Shown one piece after another: positions 63,525-64,000 of a DNA stretch of 64,000 nucleotides; the stretch's first letter is position 1, and the number at the start of each line of letters is the position of its first letter. Under the pieces are notes generated by a model. The model did not search any database, was not told the DNA's origin, and was given only the letters and a program-made list of their open reading frames with translations. Origin of the DNA: Streptomyces ambofaciens ATCC 23877 (lineage in GTDB: Bacteria; Actinomycetota; Actinomycetes; Streptomycetales; Streptomycetaceae); the NCBI RefSeq assembly GCF_001267885.1, contig NZ_CP012382.1, positions 3,645,001-3,709,000 of the forward strand, given 5' to 3'. The translations under genes and the position numbers were made by a program.

Positions 63525-63675
63525 GCGCCCTCGCAGAACACCTGGGCCAGTCCGGCCCCGGCCCAACTCTGTAGGTGCCCATCTCATGCCGAGCAGCCGC
63601 CGGCGCACCCGAAAAGCCGTGGCTGCCGTCTTCGAGGGCGCATACGCTCCCGTTCGCTGAGGCAGGAGGGGCGAG

Positions 63676-63972
63676 ATGTCCGACGAGGAGTCCACCGACT
63701 ACTACACGCTGCTCTGCGACGACCCGTCCCACGAGGTGATGCTGGTCAACTGCGGGCCCCGCGAGATGGATGTGATCCTGGCAGTGCGCAAGGTGACCGG
63801 GCACAGCTTGTGGCACAGCCGGGTCCTGGCGCGCCAAGCGCCCGTCACCCTCCTTGGGGGTCTGTGTGCGTACAGGGCCCAGTCCGCTGTCGCTGTGCTC
63901 CAGAGCGCCGGCGCGAGAGCGGAGTGGAGACAGGAGCCGGAGCCCGGAGAGCACACGGCCCCATCGCACTGA
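63676..63972 (+). CDS. Small protein with ribosomal L7/L12 C-terminal-like domain
   Basis: A protein of 98 aa with GAGGCAGGAGGGGCGAG upstream. Residues about 19-86 follow the L7/L12 C-terminal pattern: VMLVNCGPREMDVILAVRKV, TGHSLWHSRVLARQAPVTLL, then AVAVLQSAGARAEWR. Compare the E. coli L7/L12 CTD order KxxVIKxVRxxTGLGLxxAK, AP, LxxAGAxVExK. The N-terminus is only a short acidic lead and the L12 dimerisation domain is absent. It might bind translation factors or act as a decoy. Its neighbours give no clue. Confidence 0.8.
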   Translation: MSDEESTDYYTLLCDDPSHEVMLVNCGPREMDVILAVRKVTGHSLWHSRVLARQAPVTLLGGLCAYRAQSAVAVLQSAGARAEWRQEPEPGEHTAPSH

Positions 63973-64000
63973 CGGCGGGAGGCGGCCCACAGGCAGCGAA

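Overview
The window is about 64 kb of very high-GC DNA from an actinomycete, almost certainly a Streptomyces. The support is GTG/TTG starts, strong third-position GC bias, and a gene order that, from memory, matches the Streptomyces coelicolor core around SCO4277 down to about SCO4225, read in reverse. No rRNA, insertion sequence, integrase or CRISPR array is visible. One tRNA gene is present, tRNA-Thr(UGU).

Layout. (1) 1-7.2 kb: flavin-reductase tail, GNAT acetyltransferase, ArfB-like ribosome rescue factor, TerD, then a SenR/SenS two-component system divergent from an HbpS-like secreted haem-sensing protein, a perfect parS site, an M1 metallopeptidase lipoprotein and a GNAT-Nudix fusion. 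(2) 7.2-14.1 kb: hypothetical protein, pentapeptide-repeat protein, FAD oxidoreductase, DHA2 drug exporter, DAO-type oxidoreductase and an aminoglycoside-phosphotransferase-like kinase. (3) 14.3-38.2 kb: a contractile injection system (CIS) locus. It has a large LuxR/LAL regulator, a small LuxR regulator, DUF4255 tail-terminator, AAA+ ATPase, a divergent membrane protein with ricin-type lectin, sheath, tube, two small overlapping tail-assembly genes, a giant Pro/Ala-rich protein with about 18 VQR-type motifs, a second tube-like protein, a LysM baseplate protein, VgrG-like spike, gp25, baseplate J, tail-I protein and a zinc-ribbon/membrane protein of the CisA type. (4) 38.3-43.1 kb: secreted TAP-like hydrolase, tRNA-Thr, the MsiK sugar-transport ATPase, a small membrane protein and a sugar nucleotidyltransferase. 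(5) 43.1-54.5 kb: DoxX-like membrane protein, RlmB-type methyltransferase, CysS, IspF, IspD, CarD, a lipoprotein, PhoP-PhoR and divergent PhoU with a PHO box. (6) 54.6-64 kb: Cys-rich peptide, SCO4226-type nickel-binding protein, SCO4225-type membrane protein, DHFR-like reductase, two proteins with extreme charged tails, two DUF5994 paralogues around a fatty-acid desaturase, a GntR/UTRA regulator with repeated operator-like sites, an RsbW-like ATP-binding protein and a protein with a ribosomal L7/L12 C-terminal-like domain.

How the parts work together. The CIS genes from the sheath to the CisA-like gene (23.4-38.2 kb) run in one direction, often with 1-4 nt overlaps, and end at a hairpin terminator. 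The two LuxR-type regulators at the upstream edge are the natural candidates for control. In S. coelicolor such particles are cytoplasmic and linked to cell death and differentiation through a membrane protein (CisA). The most unusual sequence features lie inside this locus. They are a 21-C homopolymer within the giant VQR-repeat gene, whose loss of one base would fuse it in frame to the downstream tube-like gene, and in-frame minisatellites in the LAL regulator and the AAA+ ATPase. The housekeeping block links phosphate control (PhoPR/PhoU), isoprenoid precursor supply (IspD/IspF), transcription (CarD) and translation (CysS, RlmB).
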